From JAJPHF01 sp035293805 (GTDB taxonomy: Bacteria; Chloroflexota; UBA6077; JAJPHF01): a stretch of DNA of 64,000 nucleotides. Below are positions 1 to 7,586 of this stretch, one piece after another. Location: NCBI GenBank assembly GCA_035293805.1, contig DATGMD010000044.1, positions 1 through 64,000 on the forward strand, in the 5' to 3' direction. The translations under genes and the position numbers were made by a program. Within the stretch, counting starts at the first letter, position 1. The number at the start of each line of letters is the position of its first letter. Under the pieces are notes generated by a model that did not search any database, was not told the origin of the DNA, and saw only the letters and a program-made list of their open reading frames with translations.

Positions 1-114
1 GTCGCGGCCTGGGTCGCCGCCCGCAACGCCGCCGGCCAGCGGATCGACTGGCGCTTCACCACGGCCGATGCCCGGATCAAGCTCAAGCATCTCTACCCAG
101 CGTTTCAGGTGTGA
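1..114 (+). CDS. IS630-family transposase, C-terminal end (partial)
   Basis: An open frame enters from the left edge and stops at TGA 112-114. Its 37 residues include WRFTTADARIKLKHLYP, which matches the usual C-terminus of IS630/Tc1-type DDE transposases (WxFtTxdARxKLkrLYP). The catalytic DDE residues lie outside the window. The CGGAGTACTAG just after the stop could be the outer end of the insertion sequence, since IS630 elements insert at TA, but the other end is not visible. The family call rests on this tail only; whether the transposase is intact is unknown. Confidence 0.7.
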   Translation, partial: VAAWVAARNAAGQRIDWRFTTADARIKLKHLYPAFQV

Positions 115-124
115 CGGAGTACTA

Positions 125-270
125 GAGCCGTTTGCGCGCCAGGTGAGCGGCCAGCGTGTCGTAGGGGCGGCTCTCGTGGCCGCCCGCGGCCTGTGGCGCG
201 GAATACTGCGAGCGCCACTGCCGCCGCCCCGACGTCAGCTGACCGCTCAGTCTCACTGCACACCGCTGTA
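125..270. repeat. Dispersed intergenic repeat, copy A
   Basis: This noncoding stretch shares a CAGGTGAGC-GCCA core, a GTAGGGGCGG palindrome arm followed by GCCGCCCGCGGCC, and a CCGCTGTA end with a copy near 37.05-37.17 kb. The core and end also recur, more diverged, near 42.25-42.39 kb. No open frame is convincing here. It lies between the IS630 remnant and the next gene. Confidence 0.5.
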
Positions 271-287
271 GGCGCGCGAGGAGCACG

Positions 288-1007
288 ATGCAGTCTCTAC
301 GGAGCATCTGGTGGCGATTAGGCATCTCCCTCTGTGCCACGGCACTCGTCTACCTCCACGTCGGCCAGTGGTCCACCGCGGCAGCGCAGGCCGGGGCAGA
401 GCCGACCCTCTCGGCTCCCCCGGCGTCGGCGTCGTCCACACCGGTTGCCGTCCCTGCAATGCCGACCCCTCCGGCGCTGCCTCCTCTGCCCACGAGTCGA
501 GAGTTCCAGCAGTTCGTGACCACGATGCCCTACTGTGATCCGGGGGAAACCGGTAGGCCCAGTCCGTTCCCCAACGTAAGCGGCTGCAGACTCATCGGTG
601 CCCCCGCGAATATCGGCTGCGAGATCCCTCCCTGCCCCGAACCCGCTGTCCTACCGGACCCACCGTCGGGCGTGACCGACGAGCAGTGGGCGGAGCAGCT
701 CGCGCGCACGCGCCTGACAGACGTAGCCGGTGAGCAAGCCATCGCGCAGGCGCGGGTGGAGGTGCAGCCCACGGCAGGCGGGTGGCACGTCGTCTTCTCC
801 GACACGCAGGCCTCGTGCGCCTTTGGTGGCAACTGGTGGGACGGCGTCTGTCAGAGCGGCGCAGCGCCGGGGCCTGACGGCGCGGGGCTATGCTGGCCGG
901 TGTACCAGGCCGTCTGGGCAAACGTCGAGCATGGCATGAACGGATGGACGATCCGTCAATTTGGGGCCTACCCCAATGGCAGCGTTACGTGCAGAGCGGT
1001 TGACTAG
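288..1007 (+). CDS. Exported or membrane-anchored hypothetical protein, 239 aa
   Basis: I do not recognise the family. The N-terminus has Arg then a hydrophobic stretch (about residues 10-28) that looks like a signal peptide or anchor. A Pro/Ala/Ser-rich linker follows (about 30-70), then a domain with at least eight Cys, suggesting a disulfide-bonded extracellular domain. GAGGAGCACG just before ATG 288 is a good ribosome site. The gene stands alone between a repeat and a convergent gene. No catalytic motif is visible. Confidence 0.65.
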   Translation: MQSLRSIWWRLGISLCATALVYLHVGQWSTAAAQAGAEPTLSAPPASASSTPVAVPAMPTPPALPPLPTSREFQQFVTTMPYCDPGETGRPSPFPNVSGCRLIGAPANIGCEIPPCPEPAVLPDPPSGVTDEQWAEQLARTRLTDVAGEQAIAQARVEVQPTAGGWHVVFSDTQASCAFGGNWWDGVCQSGAAPGPDGAGLCWPVYQAVWANVEHGMNGWTIRQFGAYPNGSVTCRAVD

Positions 1008-1089
1008 GCGGATGCCTGGCGCCCCCGGGCGCCAGCCGGCACGAGATCGCCCCGCAAGTCCGGCCCATTCGTGAGTGCTGCCACGCCCG

Positions 1090-2160
1090 TCAGCGCCGCG
1101 CGGCCATCTCGACCAGCAGCGCCGCCAGCCGATCGGCGGCGTCGATGGGGAACAGGCGGCGCGCGGCGGCGGCAAGCGCCGCCCGGGCAGGCGCGTCGGC
1201 GAGCAGCGCCCCCGCGAGTGCGACCAGGCGCTCGGGTGTGAGATCGGCCTGCGCAACGACCCGGGCGGCGCCGGCGCGGGCCGCGGCGCGCGCGTTGGCC
1301 GCCTGGTGCGAGTCGGGCATCGGCACCAGCACCATCGGCTTCCCGAGCACCGCCAGCTCGCTGACGGTGCCGAGTCCCGCGCGGCTGATGACCAGATCGG
1401 CGGCCGCCAGCGCGTGCTTCATCTCGTCCACCAGGAACTCGTGCGCCTGGTAGCGGGGGCTAGAGCGGGCGGGCGGCACGGCGCGCCCGCGGCCGGTCAG
1501 GTGGATGACCTGGCACCGCTCGACCAGCGCGGGGACCGCGGCGGCCACGCGCTCGTTTAGGCCGAGCGCGCCGGTGCCACCGCCGGTCACGAGCAGCGTG
1601 GGCACATCCGGCTCTAGCCCGAACAGCGCGACGGCCCGCTCGCGGTCGCCCGTCAGCACGTCGGCGCGCACGGGGTTGCCGACGACGACCGTGCGGCGGC
1701 GCGGGAAGTGCGCCCGCGACTCAGGAAAGGCCACGCTGACCCGCCGCGCGAACGGCACCAGCAAGCGGTTCGCTAGCCCCGGCTCGACGTCTTGCTGGTG
1801 GATCAGCACCGGCACGCCGCCCAGCGCGGCCGCCACGAGCGGCGGCACGGCCGCGAAGCCGCCGGCGCCGAACGCCACGTCCGGCCGGAAGCGCCGCACG
1901 ATGCCGGCCGCCTGTGCGACGCCCAGCGGCACGCGGCCGGCGTCGATCACGTTCTGCCAGTCGACGTAGCGGCGCAGCTTGCCGGTAGACACGGCCACGA
2001 ACGGCACCCCGGCCGCCTCGGCCAGCGCCCGCTCGGGCCCGCTGGCCGTGCCCACGAGCAGGAACTCGGCCTCGGGCGCCCACCGCCGCAGCGCCTCGGC
2101 CACCGCCAGCACCGGCGTCGCCGACCCGCCCGATCCCCCGCCCGCCAGTAGCACTCGCAT
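1090..2160 (-). CDS. MurG-like glycosyltransferase, 356 aa
   Basis: This is a GT28-type, two-Rossmann-fold glycosyltransferase related to MurG, which adds GlcNAc to lipid I at the inner membrane face. Visible are the N-terminal glycine loop (GGGSGGSATP, residues 7-16), an HQQDVEPGLANR block equivalent to the MurG EQNxxPGxxNR motif, a second glycine loop (VTGGGTGALGLN) and the nucleotide-sugar site SRAGLGTVSELAVLGKP. Length equals that of MurG. The first loop carries Ser where MurG has the conserved GGTGGH histidine, and the gene is not in a cell-wall cluster. It may be a paralogue acting on another lipid or polyketide acceptor; the exact substrate is unknown. Confidence 0.75.
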   Translation of the reverse strand: MRVLLAGGGSGGSATPVLAVAEALRRWAPEAEFLLVGTASGPERALAEAAGVPFVAVSTGKLRRYVDWQNVIDAGRVPLGVAQAAGIVRRFRPDVAFGAGGFAAVPPLVAAALGGVPVLIHQQDVEPGLANRLLVPFARRVSVAFPESRAHFPRRRTVVVGNPVRADVLTGDRERAVALFGLEPDVPTLLVTGGGTGALGLNERVAAAVPALVERCQVIHLTGRGRAVPPARSSPRYQAHEFLVDEMKHALAAADLVISRAGLGTVSELAVLGKPMVLVPMPDSHQAANARAAARAGAARVVAQADLTPERLVALAGALLADAPARAALAAAARRLFPIDAADRLAALLVEMAARR

Positions 2161-2388
2161 ACCGCGTTCCCCGCTAGCCGCTGCTATGCCGTCCTTCTCC
2201 CATTATCCTCTGGCCGGCCACCCCGTCCCGGGCCGGTCGTCCCCGCGACGTTCGCCCCCGACGTAGCGCCACACCACCGCGAATGTGCGACAATGGGGGC
2301 GCGCGGCGGGCGCCGCTGCCCTGGCGGGGGCGGCTGTCTGGCACGCTGCTTGCACCGCGGAGCGAGCACACGGGGGGCCGGAGGAGTG

Positions 2389-4011
2389 ATGCGAGTCGTG
2401 CGTCTGTTCGCTGCCAGGCCGTATTGCGCGCTTGCCGTCGTCTGCGCCGTCGCGCTCGTCGCGCTCGCCGCCTGCGCGCAGAAGCCGCCGCCCACGCTGA
2501 CCACCGCGCTAGCCGACCAGGCGCGCGACGTGGCGGTGGACGACCCCCTGGCCGTGACGACCACGGGAGCCGTGTTGGACCGCATCACTTTGGAGCGCAT
2601 CGACACGGCCGCCCCGGCGCCCCAGTTCAGCGCGGACGAGTCGCGGGCGCAGCTTACGGCGCCGCTCGCGCCCGACGCGCGCTACCGCTTGACGGCCGAG
2701 GCCCACGCGCTCTCGGACGCCCCGCGCCCCCCCTGGCAGGCGCCGGAGACGATCGCGCTCACCCTGACCCGCGAGTTCAGCACCGTCCACGCCCCCGTCC
2801 TGCAAGCGCCAAGCGAGCCGCTCACAGCCTACCGCGGCAAGCCGATTGACCTGCGCTTCTCCGAGCCGCTCGCCCAAGTCCGCCTGGCCGACGCGCCGGC
2901 CGGCGCGCGCGGTTACGTCGCGGACGACCCGCATGTCTTCCGTGTCGAGTTCGGCGACCTGGCGCCGGGCGAGGACTTCGCGCTCCAGCTAACCGACGTG
3001 CGCGGCCGCAACGGCGCCCCGGGGGCAGACCAGACGCTAGCCGTCCGCACGCCCGAGGCGGTCGACCTCATGGCCGTGAACGGCGTCGCGCCAGGCGACC
3101 GCGTCGTCGTGCCGCCCGGCGCCCCCGTGGCGCTGGAGTGGAGCGCGCCCCTTACGACGCTGCGGTACCGCCTGGCGGATAAGCCCGTCTCCTGGACCGG
3201 CGCGCCTACCAACCGGATCGACCTGCCGCTCACCCTCGACCAGGGCCAGTCGCGCACCCTCGAGATCGAGGACGCCGTCGACGCCGACGGTGGCTGGCTG
3301 CCCAGTCCGATGAAGCTCGAGCTGGCCGCGCCGGAGCCGCTGCGCCTGGCCGCCATGTGGCCCGAGGATGGCGCCACCGGGATCAGCCCCGATGGCGATC
3401 CAACCTTCCGCTTCAGCGAGCCGGTCGCCTCGCGCGACGCGGTCGAGTCGGCGATCAGCTTCGATCCGCCCATCCCCGGCAAGTGGGAGTGGCTGGCTCC
3501 GAACAAGCTCCACTTCCTGCCCGACGGCCAGTTCCCGCACGAGAGCCGCGTGACGGTCCACATCCAGGGCGGCCCAACCGGCCCGGTCGGCGCGTCGGGC
3601 AGCTACCTGGCGGAGCCGGTCACCAGCAGCTTCCAGACCGGCAAGCTGAAGACGATCGAGGTCTGGCTCGGCCAGCAGCGGATGGTGCTCACCGAGGACG
3701 GCGAGGTCGTCCACCAGTTTCCCGTCGCCACGGGCGTGAAGGGCGCCGAGACGCCGCCGGGCACCTACAGCGTGCTCTACAAGATGCCGATCGCGCGCTT
3801 CGTCGGCACCAATCCGAACGGCTCCCACTACGACATCCCCGACGTCCACTGGGTGCTGCCGTTCTACGGCGACTACACGATCCACGGCGCGTACTGGCGG
3901 CACAACTTCGGCACGCCCGGCTCGGCGGGCTGCGTGAGCCTGACCGACGCGAACGCGAAGGTCGTCTACGACTGGGCCGACGTGGGCACGCGCGTGGAGA
4001 TCCATCCCTAG
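2389..4011 (+). CDS. Lipoprotein L,D-transpeptidase (YkuD domain), 540 aa
   Basis: This is a predicted envelope lipoprotein that cross-links peptidoglycan through L,D bonds. The start at ATG 2389 is chosen because GGAGGAG sits just before it; an upstream in-frame ATG at 2293 lacks this. The hydrophobic signal ends in the lipobox LAAC (Cys29). Residues about 60-420 look like several Ig-like beta domains, including one resembling bacterial Ig (around AMWPEDGATGISPDG). The C-terminal YkuD domain (about 425-540) carries the catalytic His499 in HGAYW and Cys515 in SAGCVSL. The Arg often following the cysteine motif is Ser here. A strong hairpin follows the stop. Confidence 0.88.
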   Translation: MRVVRLFAARPYCALAVVCAVALVALAACAQKPPPTLTTALADQARDVAVDDPLAVTTTGAVLDRITLERIDTAAPAPQFSADESRAQLTAPLAPDARYRLTAEAHALSDAPRPPWQAPETIALTLTREFSTVHAPVLQAPSEPLTAYRGKPIDLRFSEPLAQVRLADAPAGARGYVADDPHVFRVEFGDLAPGEDFALQLTDVRGRNGAPGADQTLAVRTPEAVDLMAVNGVAPGDRVVVPPGAPVALEWSAPLTTLRYRLADKPVSWTGAPTNRIDLPLTLDQGQSRTLEIEDAVDADGGWLPSPMKLELAAPEPLRLAAMWPEDGATGISPDGDPTFRFSEPVASRDAVESAISFDPPIPGKWEWLAPNKLHFLPDGQFPHESRVTVHIQGGPTGPVGASGSYLAEPVTSSFQTGKLKTIEVWLGQQRMVLTEDGEVVHQFPVATGVKGAETPPGTYSVLYKMPIARFVGTNPNGSHYDIPDVHWVLPFYGDYTIHGAYWRHNFGTPGSAGCVSLTDANAKVVYDWADVGTRVEIHP

Positions 4012-4032
4012 CTGTCCTCCATCTGCCCCACA

Positions 4033-4071
4033 GAAGAGGCGAGCCCACCGCACGAGTGGGCTCGCCTCTTC
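4033..4071. terminator. Bidirectional terminator hairpin
   Basis: There is a perfect 16-bp stem (4033-4048 with 4056-4071) and a 7-nt loop between the convergent L,D-transpeptidase and Hsp20 genes. The flanking TTCGTT gives only a weak U tract on the plus side. Confidence 0.8.
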
Positions 4072-4114
4072 GTTGTCTCGGCCGATCAGGCGACGCGGCG
4101 CCCCGCGAAATCCC

Positions 4115-4750
4115 CTACGTCCGCTCGGGCGTCCACGAGGGCGGGTCGCTGGCGGGGAACGACTCCATCGACGCTTCCTCGACAGTATCCACCTTGTCGT
4201 GGGGGATGGGCGGCGCCCCCGTCCCGCCGGGCGCAGCGTTCGGCGCGGCGGCCGGCACGGCGGCGCCGAGCGGCGCGCTCGGCGGCAGATCGCTCAGGCT
4301 GCTCTCGGCGCCACCGCCCACGCGGATCTTGCGCGGTTGCGCCGCGGCGGCCTTCGGCAGGCTCAAGCTCAACACGCCGTTCGTGTAGCTCGCCTGGGCC
4401 GCGTCCACGTCGACCGGCCCGGGCAGCGTGAGCGTCCGCTCGACCGTGCCAGTGCGTCGCTCGTGCAGCAGCCAGCGGGCGCCCGACCCGATCTCCTCGG
4501 CCTTGCGCTCGCCGCGAATCGTCAGCGTCTCGCCCTGCACCGACAGATGTACGTCGTCGGGCTGCACGCCCGGCAGCGACGCGCGAATCAGATAGCGATC
4601 GCCCGCGTCGGCCACGTCGAGCAGGATCGGCTCGCCGGTGGCCGAAGCCACCGCGTGGCCCGCTCGCACGAAGCTCTCCTGGAACAGGCGCTCCATCGCG
4701 TCGCGCAGACTAAGCATCTCGCTCATGGGGCCCCAGCGTTCGGTTGCCAT
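4115..4750 (-). CDS. Hsp20/alpha-crystallin small heat-shock protein, 211 aa
   Basis: This is an ATP-independent holdase chaperone. The alpha-crystallin domain covers about residues 45-140, with the ASLPGVQPDDVHLSVQ and LTIRGERK strands and the closing NGVLSLSLPK motif. An Ala/Pro-rich tail follows and ends in ESFPASDPPSWTP, a motif seen at the C-terminus of other small proteins in related phyla. Start ATG 4750 (MATERW) follows GGAGAGAGGG; the frame is open further upstream but without sense. It is convergent with the L,D-transpeptidase, with which it shares a terminator. Confidence 0.9.
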   Translation of the reverse strand: MATERWGPMSEMLSLRDAMERLFQESFVRAGHAVASATGEPILLDVADAGDRYLIRASLPGVQPDDVHLSVQGETLTIRGERKAEEIGSGARWLLHERRTGTVERTLTLPGPVDVDAAQASYTNGVLSLSLPKAAAAQPRKIRVGGGAESSLSDLPPSAPLGAAVPAAAPNAAPGGTGAPPIPHDKVDTVEEASMESFPASDPPSWTPERT

Positions 4751-4956
4751 GGCACCCTCTCTCCAATCCCGTGGTCGCGGCCGCCGGCCATTCTCGGCCC
4801 CCGCACGAAAGACGAGCGGCTTGCCTCCGCCGCGGCTCCCGACCTCGCCACTCGCTCGGTTCAACCCCACCGCGGCCCCGCGGGCCGCGTCGCGGCAGCC
4901 GCTCGCTCCCAGGGTGCAGGTTGCGTGCCAGGCGCCCCGACACGCGCGCGCCGCGC

Positions 4957-5337
4957 TCACGCGAGCGGCGCCTCATAGCGCGCCCAGGCTGTGGGCGTCT
5001 CGACCAGCGTGACCGCTAGCTCCGCGCCCGGCCGCGCGCCCAGCAGGCCGCACAGCCGGCGATGCACGTACTCGCACAGCACTTCGGTCGTGCTGTTGCG
5101 GTCCCGAAACTCGTCAAGCTCGTCCAGGTTGCGGTAGGCCAGCGGCGCCAGCGTCTCGCGCAGCGCCTCGGTCAGGCGCCCGATGTCCACCACGATGCCG
5201 TCGGCGTCGAGCGTTGGCGCCCGCACCTCGACGCGCACCTCGTAGGTCGCGCCGTGCAGCCGCTGTGCCGGCCCGAAGACGGCGCCGCGCAGGCTGTGCG
5301 CGATCATAACGTGATCGGAGACGCCCACCGCGTACAT
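4957..5337 (-). CDS. 6-pyruvoyl-tetrahydropterin synthase / QueD-like protein, 126 aa
   Basis: The T-fold family converts dihydroneopterin triphosphate to pterins or to the queuosine precursor. Length and layout fit: IAHSL (His14), RLHGATYEV (His28), VVDIGRLTEAL, NSTTEVLCEYV (the usual PTxEN region) and ETPTAWARY near the end. However, the second His of HGH is Ala30, the catalytic Cys before it is missing, and the LDHxxLN motif reads LAYRNLDEL. Zinc and catalytic residues are thus incomplete, so the activity is doubtful. ATG 5337 follows a GAGGAG-like site. No other pterin or queuosine genes are near. Confidence 0.75.
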   Translation of the reverse strand: MYAVGVSDHVMIAHSLRGAVFGPAQRLHGATYEVRVEVRAPTLDADGIVVDIGRLTEALRETLAPLAYRNLDELDEFRDRNSTTEVLCEYVHRRLCGLLGARPGAELAVTLVETPTAWARYEAPLA

Positions 5338-5482
5338 CTCGCTCTCCTCGGCCCTGTGTCAGCAGCGCGGGCCGCGCCATTCTACCAGCCGCTGCCGCGG
5401 CCCCTCGGCTACCGCCCGAGTGCGCGTATGCGCCACTGTGCCATAATGCCAGTAATTGACCGCGAAGCCCGAGGGAGGCGCG

Positions 5483-6655
5483 ATGGAGTTCTACTTCTTT
5501 CACCTGATGCCCTATCCCTACCTGCCCGCCGACTTCTACGACCGCTACGACTCGGCCTGGGTAACGCCCCCCAATGCGCTGTTCGACCCGCCGCGGGGCA
5601 CCGAGCTGTACAACCGCTACCTGGACGAGATGATCTACGCCGAGCAGCTCGGCTGGGACGGCGTCTGCGTGAACGAGCACCACCAGACCGCCTACGGCCT
5701 CATGCCCGCCCCGAACCTAATGGCCGCCATCCTCGCCCGGCAGACCAAGCGCGTCCGCATCGCCATCCTGGGCAACGCCGCGCCGCTCTACGATCAGCCG
5801 CTGAAGGTGGCGGAAGAGGTGGCGATGATCGACGTCATCTCGGGTGGCCGCGTGATCGCCGGCTTCGTGCGCGGCGTCGGCTGCGAGTATTTCTCGTTTA
5901 GCGAGAGCCCCGCCTTCTCGCGCGAACGGTTCGACGAGGCGGTCGCGCTCATCCTGCGCGCGTGGACCGAGAACGGCCCGTTCAGCCACCACGGCCAGCA
6001 CTACCAGTTCCGTTACGTCAATCCCTGGCCGCAGCCGGTGCAGAAGCCGCACCCGCCCGTGTTCGTCCCCTCCACCGGCAGCGTGGAGACGCTGGAGTGG
6101 GCGACCGAGGCGCGCTTCCCGTTCATCCGCGTCTACGACGAGGTGGCCGCCGTGCAGCGGATGTTCGAGGACTACCGCGAGCGCGCCGCGCGGCGCGGCT
6201 GGGAGGCCGGCCCGGAGCACCTCGGCTGGATGGTGCCCGTCTACGTGGGCGAGACCGACGCGCAGGCGCAGGCCGAGGCCGAGCGGCACATCCTGTACCT
6301 GTTCCGCGAGCTGACCAAGCGGCCGATCCAGATGCTCATGCCCCCCGGCTACAGCAGCCCCCAGTCGATGGCGCGCTTCGCCGAAAACCTGCTCAAGCGG
6401 CGCGATGCGGGCAAGCGCACCTACGAGGAGATGCAGGACAAGGGCTTCATCGTCTTCGGCAGCGCGGAGACGGTGCGCCAGCGGCTGCTCGACTACCAGC
6501 AGCGGCTCGGATTCGGCAAGCTGGTCACGCTGCTCCAGTTCGGCAGCCTGCCGGCCGACTTGACGCGGCAGAACATGGAGCGCTTCGCCCGCGAGGTCAT
6601 GCCCGCCCTTCGGCCCGTCGGCGTAGCCGCAGCTCCCGCGACGGCGGCTCGCTAG
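5483..6655 (+). CDS. LLM-class flavin-dependent oxidoreductase (luciferase-like), 390 aa
   Basis: A bacterial-luciferase-fold monooxygenase that would use reduced FMN or F420 and oxygen. The family shows in EFYFFHLMPYPYLP at the start, WDGVCVNEHHQTAYGLMPAPNL, RIAILGNAAPLYDQPLKVAEE and the barrel motif ISGGRVIAGFVRG. ATG 5483 is chosen because GAGGGAGG lies 6 nt before it; the upstream ATG at 5456 lacks a site. The substrate cannot be deduced. It is a single gene between diverging and convergent neighbours. Confidence 0.88.
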   Translation: MEFYFFHLMPYPYLPADFYDRYDSAWVTPPNALFDPPRGTELYNRYLDEMIYAEQLGWDGVCVNEHHQTAYGLMPAPNLMAAILARQTKRVRIAILGNAAPLYDQPLKVAEEVAMIDVISGGRVIAGFVRGVGCEYFSFSESPAFSRERFDEAVALILRAWTENGPFSHHGQHYQFRYVNPWPQPVQKPHPPVFVPSTGSVETLEWATEARFPFIRVYDEVAAVQRMFEDYRERAARRGWEAGPEHLGWMVPVYVGETDAQAQAEAERHILYLFRELTKRPIQMLMPPGYSSPQSMARFAENLLKRRDAGKRTYEEMQDKGFIVFGSAETVRQRLLDYQQRLGFGKLVTLLQFGSLPADLTRQNMERFAREVMPALRPVGVAAAPATAAR

Positions 6656-6678
6656 CCCGGCCGCCGCGGCCGGGCGGC

Positions 6679-7161
6679 TCAGCGACGCTCGGCGCTCCAG
6701 CGGGCGATGATGGCCTGGTCGTGGGGGAAGGCGAGCGGCGGCAGCGCGTCGGGGGCAAACCAGCCGACCTCCGACACCTCCGGCCCAGCCATCGCCTCGC
6801 CCTGCGCGTGGTCGGCGGTGTAGACGACCAGCACAACCGGGTTGCCCCGGTCGCTGTACACGCCGAACAGCGCGTCGATGCGCACGGTAAGCCCCGTCTC
6901 CTCCTGCACCTCGCGCGCCGCCGCCTCTTCGAGCACCTCGCCGCGATTCACGTAGCCCGAGGGGAATGACCACTTGCCGAGCCCCGGCTGGATCGCGCGC
7001 CGGTTGAGCAGCAGCTTGCCGTCGCGCCCCACGAGCACGGCGACCGCGACCTTCGGGTCCTCGTAGTAGGTCCAGCCGCACGCCGGGCAGACGGGGCGCT
7101 GGTAGCCCTCCATCTCGCGCGTGCCGAGCGGCGTCGCGCAGTGCGGGCAGTATTTAACCAT
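6679..7161 (-). CDS. NUDIX hydrolase with N-terminal zinc ribbon, 160 aa
   Basis: It hydrolyses a nucleoside diphosphate linked to another group, possibly NADH as in NudC. Residues 1-35 hold a four-Cys zinc ribbon (CPHC at 5-8 and CPAC at about 25-28). The NUDIX box (about 68-92) is complete: G-x5-E-x7-REVQEETG. The zinc ribbon plus a NUDIX domain resembles the C-terminal half of NudC, but the NudC SQPWPFPxS signature is absent, so the substrate is open. A 45-aa gene lies 27 bp upstream on the same strand. Confidence 0.85.
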   Translation of the reverse strand: MVKYCPHCATPLGTREMEGYQRPVCPACGWTYYEDPKVAVAVLVGRDGKLLLNRRAIQPGLGKWSFPSGYVNRGEVLEEAAAREVQEETGLTVRIDALFGVYSDRGNPVVLVVYTADHAQGEAMAGPEVSEVGWFAPDALPPLAFPHDQAIIARWSAERR

Positions 7162-7188
7162 CGCGCGCTCCGACGATCCCGCGCCCGC

Positions 7189-7326
7189 CTATTGGGCGGC
7201 GGGCGCCCGCGGCGCCGCTGCCGCCTTGCGCGGACGCGACTGGCGGCGCAGACGCTCGAAATACGCGTCGCGCTGCTTGCCCTGCGCGATCTTCTGGTCC
7301 TTGGTCGCCTTCGCTCGGGTCGCCAT
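7189..7326 (-). CDS. Small basic protein, 45 aa
   Basis: This small gene starts at ATG 7326 after a good GAGGAG site and stops at TAG 7189. The product begins MATRAKATKDQKIAQGKQ and is rich in Lys and Arg, ending in an Ala/Pro tail. I know no function; the charge suggests nucleic-acid or ribosome binding. It probably shares a transcript with the NUDIX gene 27 bp downstream. Support is the ribosome site, spacing and plausible composition only. Confidence 0.55.
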   Translation of the reverse strand: MATRAKATKDQKIAQGKQRDAYFERLRRQSRPRKAAAAPRAPAAQ

Positions 7327-7480
7327 GCTACGCTCCTCACCGCGGCCCTGTCGCCGGGCCGCCTGATGCTCGTTAGCCGAGAGATGTCGCGCGTTGCTCT
7401 ACGTTATACGGCATCCGGGTGGGGCGGCTCGGCCCGGGCGCTCGTGCGCGCGCTGTGACCCGCCGGACCGCCGCGATCCG

Positions 7481-7510
7481 TTGACACCGCATTCCGCGCG
7501 CCCCTACAAT
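7481..7510 (+). promoter_or_regulatory. Sigma-70-type promoter of the C39 peptidase gene
   Basis: TTGACA (7481-7486) and TACAAT (7505-7510) are separated by 18 bp. The -10 box overlaps the ATG at 7509, so translation must begin further downstream. Confidence 0.75.
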
Positions 7511-7586
7511 GCCACTGTTTTCCAGCCCGTGGCGCCGCCCTCCCGGGCGCGTCGGCCGCGGCTGCGTTCGCGACGCGGGGCACGCC

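Noticed and set aside
2293..4011. A longer L,D-transpeptidase from ATG 2293
   Set aside because: The extra 32 residues come before a proper lipoprotein signal, and GGAGGAG precedes ATG 2389.
5717..7081. A 454-codon minus-strand frame opposite the flavin monooxygenase
   Set aside because: It overlaps two well-supported genes and its product has no recognisable domain; GC-driven.
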